Source of the DNA: Candidatus Palauibacter rhopaloidicola
GTDB taxonomy: Bacteria; Gemmatimonadota; Gemmatimonadetes; Palauibacterales; Palauibacteraceae
NCBI GenBank assembly: GCA_026914155.1
Contig: JAPPGH010000013.1
Location: 1-50,127, forward strand
DNA length: 50,127 nt
Direction of reading: 5' to 3'
Part shown: piece by piece, positions 47,326 through 50,127 of the stretch
Numbering within the stretch: the stretch's first letter is position 1
How the letters are laid out: the number at the start of each line of letters is the position of its first letter
Made by a program: the position numbers and the translations under genes
Notes under the pieces: model-generated
The model's database searches: none
What the model was told of the DNA's origin: nothing
The model's input: the letters and a program-made list of their open reading frames with translations, nothing else

Positions 47326-47365
47326 CGGGCAGGGTTGAATCGGGCAGGGTTGAATCGGGCAGGGG
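47326..47365. repeat. 15-base tandem repeat, 2.7 copies
   Basis: CGGGCAGGGTTGAAT occurs at 47326-47340 and 47341-47355 without mismatch, followed by ten bases of a third copy (CGGGCAGGGG). It is a second, unrelated tandem repeat in the same intergenic region. Confidence 0.8.
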
Positions 47366-47400
47366 CCGAACCGGGAGGGATCGGATGGCGGGCCGGCGGG

Positions 47401-47832
47401 TCAGGTCACGATGATGCGGGCCCCCACCATGATGCTCGGGTGGGTGGCGCAGTAGTAGACGTAGGTGCCCGCCACGCTCGGCGTGACGGTGAAGGTGTCG
47501 TTGTTGCTCATCGTCCGGCTGTCGAAGGCCCGCGCGCCGGAGGGAACATCGGTCGACGTCACCGTGTGCGGGTTCGCGCCGACGTGCCGCCAGCCCACCG
47601 TCTCGCCGCTCCGGATCGTCACCTCGGCGTCGCCGTTGCGGCGCCCCGCCGGGTCGACGAAGGCGTTGTCCTCGATGTTCACCGTCACGTTCGCGCCCGG
47701 CACGGGACCGGGCGGCGGGGGCGGTGGCGCGGGTGGCGGTCCCGGCGGGGGCGCCCCGGGCCCGGCGCCGTCTCCGCAGGCGGCCACGGCGAGCACGCCG
47801 GAAAGGGCGGCAACGAACTCGCGACGTCTCAA
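47401..47832 (-). CDS. Cupredoxin (plastocyanin-like) lipoprotein
   Basis: 143 residues. MRRREFVAALSGVLAVAACG has both a twin-arginine start and a lipobox. A proline-glycine linker of about 25 residues follows (PPPGPPPAPPPPPPGP). The copper domain includes VNIEDNAFVDPAGRRNGDAE, GWRHVGANPHTVTSTDV and GTYVYYCATHPSIMVGARII. The type-1 copper ligands are His (NPHTV), Cys (YYC), His (THP) and Met (SIM). It carries electrons in the periplasm. The linker would let the domain reach a partner some way from the membrane. No partner is visible. Confidence 0.93.
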   Translation of the reverse strand: MRRREFVAALSGVLAVAACGDGAGPGAPPPGPPPAPPPPPPGPVPGANVTVNIEDNAFVDPAGRRNGDAEVTIRSGETVGWRHVGANPHTVTSTDVPSGARAFDSRTMSNNDTFTVTPSVAGTYVYYCATHPSIMVGARIIVT

Positions 47833-48002
47833 ATGATCATCTCCGCATCATCTCGGCGCTCCAGGCTCCGTCCGAGCGCGTTCGGGCCTTGCGAAACCCG
47901 CTCGACCTTCGTGCGTACTATGTGTTCGTACCATGCCGGGTCACCGGAAGGGTTCCGCGCCCCGCGCGCGTACCCGCAGCCAGGTTCAGTCGGGAGAGAT
48001 AC

Positions 48003-48194
48003 ATGAACGGGAAGAGTTGCAACAGAGTGGCGAACGCGCTGCTGCTGGCCGGCGCCCTCAACTGGGGATTGATCGGCCTCATCGGCTTCAACTTCGTGGC
48101 CGCGGCCTTCGGCCCCCTCGCCCGGCTGGTCTACATCGCCGTCGGTTGGGCGGCCCTGTACAAGATCTTCGCCAACGGGAACCGGAGTTCCTAG
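48003..48194 (+). CDS. DUF378 family small membrane protein
   Basis: 63 residues, two TM helices: RVANALLLAGALNWGLIGLI, then FNFVAAAFGPLARLVYIAVG, ending WAALYKIFANGNRSS. The LNWGLIGL motif and the G-W-A-A-L-Y ending mark DUF378. The function of the family is unknown. GGGAGAG precedes the ATG. It is transcribed away from the cupredoxin gene, from a 170-base shared upstream region. Confidence 0.9.
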   Translation: MNGKSCNRVANALLLAGALNWGLIGLIGFNFVAAAFGPLARLVYIAVGWAALYKIFANGNRSS

Positions 48195-48217
48195 CCGGGG
48201 GCTCTTGCGACGAGCTG

Positions 48218-49318
48218 TCAGGACACGCAGGGGGCGCCGAAGCGTCTCGCGACCGCGACCGCGGCCCCCCGCTCCCTGAATTCCTCCCCGAAGTAGTCGT
48301 ACAGAAGACGCGTCATCTCGGCGATGGTGCGTTCCCGCCGCCACGTCGGGCGCCGAAGCGTGTTCACGAACACCGAGACGATGAGGTGCCCCGCGCCATC
48401 CGGCAGCGCGACGATCCCCACATCGTTGATCGCGCCGCCCATCGTCCCCGTCTTGTGCGCGACGAAGGTAGATGGCGGCAGCCGGCCCCGCATCCGCCCG
48501 CGCCCGGACCGCGACCGGTTCAGAACGTCGAGGATCCAGGCGCGCGATTCAGGGGTTAGTCCCTTGCCCTCGTGGATCGCGAGCAGGAGATCCGTCATCC
48601 CGTCCGGCGTGGCCGTGTCCCGCGGGTCCGAGCCGTAGCGCTCGCGCGCGGCCTGGCGGTGCGCGTCGGGCAGCGCATCGCGTAGCCGGAAATACCGGTA
48701 GCGATACAGTTCGCTCTCCGGGATCGTGTCCGGGAGGCCGACCAGGTCCGCGAAGGTGCGGGCTTCGGAGCGGTCGACGCGCACGCCCTCGACGCCCAGC
48801 CGGTGGAGGTGGCGCGTGGCGGCCTCCGGCCCGCCCGACATGTTGAGGATCACGTCCGTCGCGGTGTTGTCCGACTGCGCAAGCATGAGCGAGAACAGGC
48901 TGTCCACGGTGAGGCGCACGGATCGCGCCCCCGACCAGTCGGCGAGCGGACTGTGCCCCGCGCGAAACTCCTCCACCGTCACCACGACCGTCTCGGAGGG
49001 GTCGATCTCGCCGAGGTCGACGCGCCGCAGGAACTCGAGCGCCATCGGGACCTTCGATACGCTCGCCATCGGGTAGGGCCGGTCGCCGTTCAACGAGACG
49101 CGGGCGCCCGACTCCACGTGCAGCGCGGAGACGCCGACGGCATCCCCGACCCGCCGCGCGATGCGGCGGAGTCCTTCCCCGATCGAATCCGGCACGACAC
49201 ACGCCGCCCCGATGGGGAGCGGGCCGGGAAGGGGCGGCGTCAGGGTCTCCTGCGCCGCGGTCCGGCCCGGCGGCGCGAGGAGGATGCTCAGCGCCAGGAC
49301 GGTTGCGCGTGGTTTCAT
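48218..49318 (-). CDS. Class A beta-lactamase (serine hydrolase)
   Basis: 366 residues from the ATG at 49318 (AGGAG upstream). A long open frame beyond it overlaps the divergent DUF4399 gene and is not real. The signal peptide ends at RTAAQ. Motifs in order: Ser86-x-x-Lys89 (SVSK), SDN at 149-151, Glu185 in VDRSEART (omega loop) and KTG in AHKTGTM. All catalytic residues of class A enzymes are present. It is longer than the usual 290 residues because of an extended N-terminus and loops. It should act on penicillins or cephalosporins in the periplasm; the spectrum is not predictable. It lacks mobile-element context, so it looks native. Confidence 0.92.
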   Translation of the reverse strand: MKPRATVLALSILLAPPGRTAAQETLTPPLPGPLPIGAACVVPDSIGEGLRRIARRVGDAVGVSALHVESGARVSLNGDRPYPMASVSKVPMALEFLRRVDLGEIDPSETVVVTVEEFRAGHSPLADWSGARSVRLTVDSLFSLMLAQSDNTATDVILNMSGGPEAATRHLHRLGVEGVRVDRSEARTFADLVGLPDTIPESELYRYRYFRLRDALPDAHRQAARERYGSDPRDTATPDGMTDLLLAIHEGKGLTPESRAWILDVLNRSRSGRGRMRGRLPPSTFVAHKTGTMGGAINDVGIVALPDGAGHLIVSVFVNTLRRPTWRRERTIAEMTRLLYDYFGEEFRERGAAVAVARRFGAPCVS

Positions 49319-49486
49319 TCGGTGAACTCCTGCTCTGTGCTTGAGAACATGCGATAGACGGAAACGTTGTATGCGGCGCTTCCGGCGCGGCGTCCACCCC
49401 TGCGTCTCGCGCACGCGTGTCCGTTTCCCTAATCTGCGAGTCCCAAGGTCGTGTCGCATCGACGGATCGTTCGTCCAGGAGGTTTC

Positions 49487-49972
49487 ATGCGTTTCCCGCG
49501 CCCGAGATGGATCCCCGTTGCCTTCGTCGCCCCGCTCTCGCTCGCCATCGCCTGCGGGGGAGAAGAACCAGCCGAGGACGTCCAGATAGCCGCGGAACCG
49601 GCCGAAGAGATGCCCGCCGAGCCCGCCGTCACCGTCCGCATCACGCAGCCGGAGGAAGGGGCGACAGTGGGCCCGGACGTCATGGTCGTCATGGAGACGG
49701 ACGGGATCGAGATCGTCTCCATCACGCCACCGGTCGTCGGCACCGGGCACCATCACCTGTACGTCGACGTGGACCTCACGCCGCTCTCCGACATGATCCC
49801 GCAGAACGACCCCCAGATCATCCACATGGGGGATGGGAGCACCGAGTACATGCTGGAGGGACTCGCGCCCGGAGAGCACCGCCTCATCGCCGTCGTGGCC
49901 AACCCCGCGCACATCCCGCTCGATCCGCCGGTCGTGGACACCCTCCACTTCACGGTCGCGAACGAAGAGTGA
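49487..49972 (+). CDS. DUF4399 domain lipoprotein
   Basis: 161 residues from the ATG at 49487 (AGGAGG five bases upstream). Lipobox SLAIACG near residue 20, then an acidic linker (GEEPAEDVQIAAEPAEEMPA). The DUF4399 domain follows: VRITQPEEGATVGPDVMVVM, VVGTGHHHLYVDVDLTP with the conserved HHH, and GLAPGEHRLIAVVANPAHIP. The histidine cluster could bind metal, which is inference. It sits on the outer face of a membrane. It overlaps the next lipoprotein gene by one base (TGATG). Confidence 0.92.
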   Translation: MRFPRPRWIPVAFVAPLSLAIACGGEEPAEDVQIAAEPAEEMPAEPAVTVRITQPEEGATVGPDVMVVMETDGIEIVSITPPVVGTGHHHLYVDVDLTPLSDMIPQNDPQIIHMGDGSTEYMLEGLAPGEHRLIAVVANPAHIPLDPPVVDTLHFTVANEE

Positions 49973-50127
49973 TGGGGGCCGGGAGGGTCTCCGCCGGGGT
50001 TCCGGTCCTCTCGCTCGTCGTCGCGCTGGGCTGCGCGCCCGACGGCGGGACCGACGTTGCGCCGCCCACTCCGGAGCCGATGGAGTGGACGCCCCCTCCC
50101 GACGGCATCGCGATGTGCCAAGATGGT
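49972..50127 (+). CDS. Lipoprotein, partial (runs off the window)
   Basis: The ATG overlaps the DUF4399 stop. 52 codons are visible: a signal peptide VPVLSLVVALGC with a lipobox, then a Pro/Thr-rich linker (PPTPEPMEWTPPPDG) and IAMCQDG at the edge. It is probably in an operon with the DUF4399 gene. Too little is visible for a function. Confidence 0.75.
   Translation, partial: MGAGRVSAGVPVLSLVVALGCAPDGGTDVAPPTPEPMEWTPPPDGIAMCQDG

Noticed and set aside
48218..49948. 576-codon form of the beta-lactamase
   Set aside because: The extra N-terminal part is antisense to the DUF4399 lipoprotein gene. A proper signal peptide and ribosome site begin at 49318.
1..50127. CRISPR arrays, tRNA or rRNA genes, insertion sequences, prophage
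   Set aside because: No regularly spaced repeats, no cloverleaf or rRNA-like stretches, and no transposase, integrase or phage structural motifs were seen on either strand.

Overview
The window is about 50 kb of GC-rich, densely coding bacterial DNA with no rRNA, tRNA, CRISPR array or recognisable insertion sequence. The gene content fits a diderm, aerobic heterotroph. It has several S9 peptidases, CBM9/DUF5916 and other beta-barrel proteins, a choice-of-anchor B protein, a beta-propeller lipoprotein of the PQQ-dehydrogenase type, ECF sigma regulation and many signal peptides. This style is typical of Gemmatimonadota, possibly a marine or sponge-associated lineage. That placement is inference from gene content; no marker gene is present.

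Layout. 1-4.8 kb (minus) is an apparent operon: an S9 peptidase, two tandem paralogous membrane proteins whose C-termini look like potassium-channel pores without the selectivity filter, and a partial Tat-exported dienelactone hydrolase. 4.9-20 kb is an accessory stretch with four different toxin-antitoxin modules (AbrB-Doc, VapBC, HigBA, YefM-YoeB). Between them lie a propeller protein, an ECF sigma/anti-sigma operon, a TPR-TlpA lipoprotein, a second S9 peptidase, a nuclease/phosphatase-fold gene with a truncated damaged duplicate, and a beta-barrel gene preceded by the collapsed remains of a tandem duplication. 20-26 kb holds a PQQ-type dehydrogenase, a membrane acyltransferase and an FG-GAP/choice-of-anchor B protein. 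26-31.5 kb holds an alkane monooxygenase fused to a GlnE-like nucleotidyltransferase domain, followed by an RND permease.

31.5-42.3 kb is a ribosomal peptide natural-product cluster and the best candidate for an undescribed system. An NHLP-type precursor (nitrile-hydratase-like leader) ends in an A-G cleavage site followed by only five residues, LCCCG. Around it are a fused E1-like/YcaO cyclodehydratase, an unrecognised 376-residue protein, a cytokinin-oxidase-like FAD oxidoreductase in the place normally taken by a SagB-type azoline dehydrogenase, and two NHLP export ABC proteins, one with a C39 leader peptidase. The periplasmic adaptor (HlyD) gene is reduced to a 68-residue membrane stump. 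I infer that YcaO heterocyclises the three consecutive cysteines, the FAD enzyme may oxidise the product, and the C39 transporter removes the leader and exports a very small azol(in)e peptide.

42.4-50 kb holds a Tat-exported HisC-like aminotransferase, ApaG, TenA, a DUF5916 outer-membrane protein, a cupredoxin lipoprotein, a DUF378 protein, a class A beta-lactamase, a DUF4399 lipoprotein and the start of another lipoprotein. No gap longer than 300 bases lacks a gene or pseudogene.
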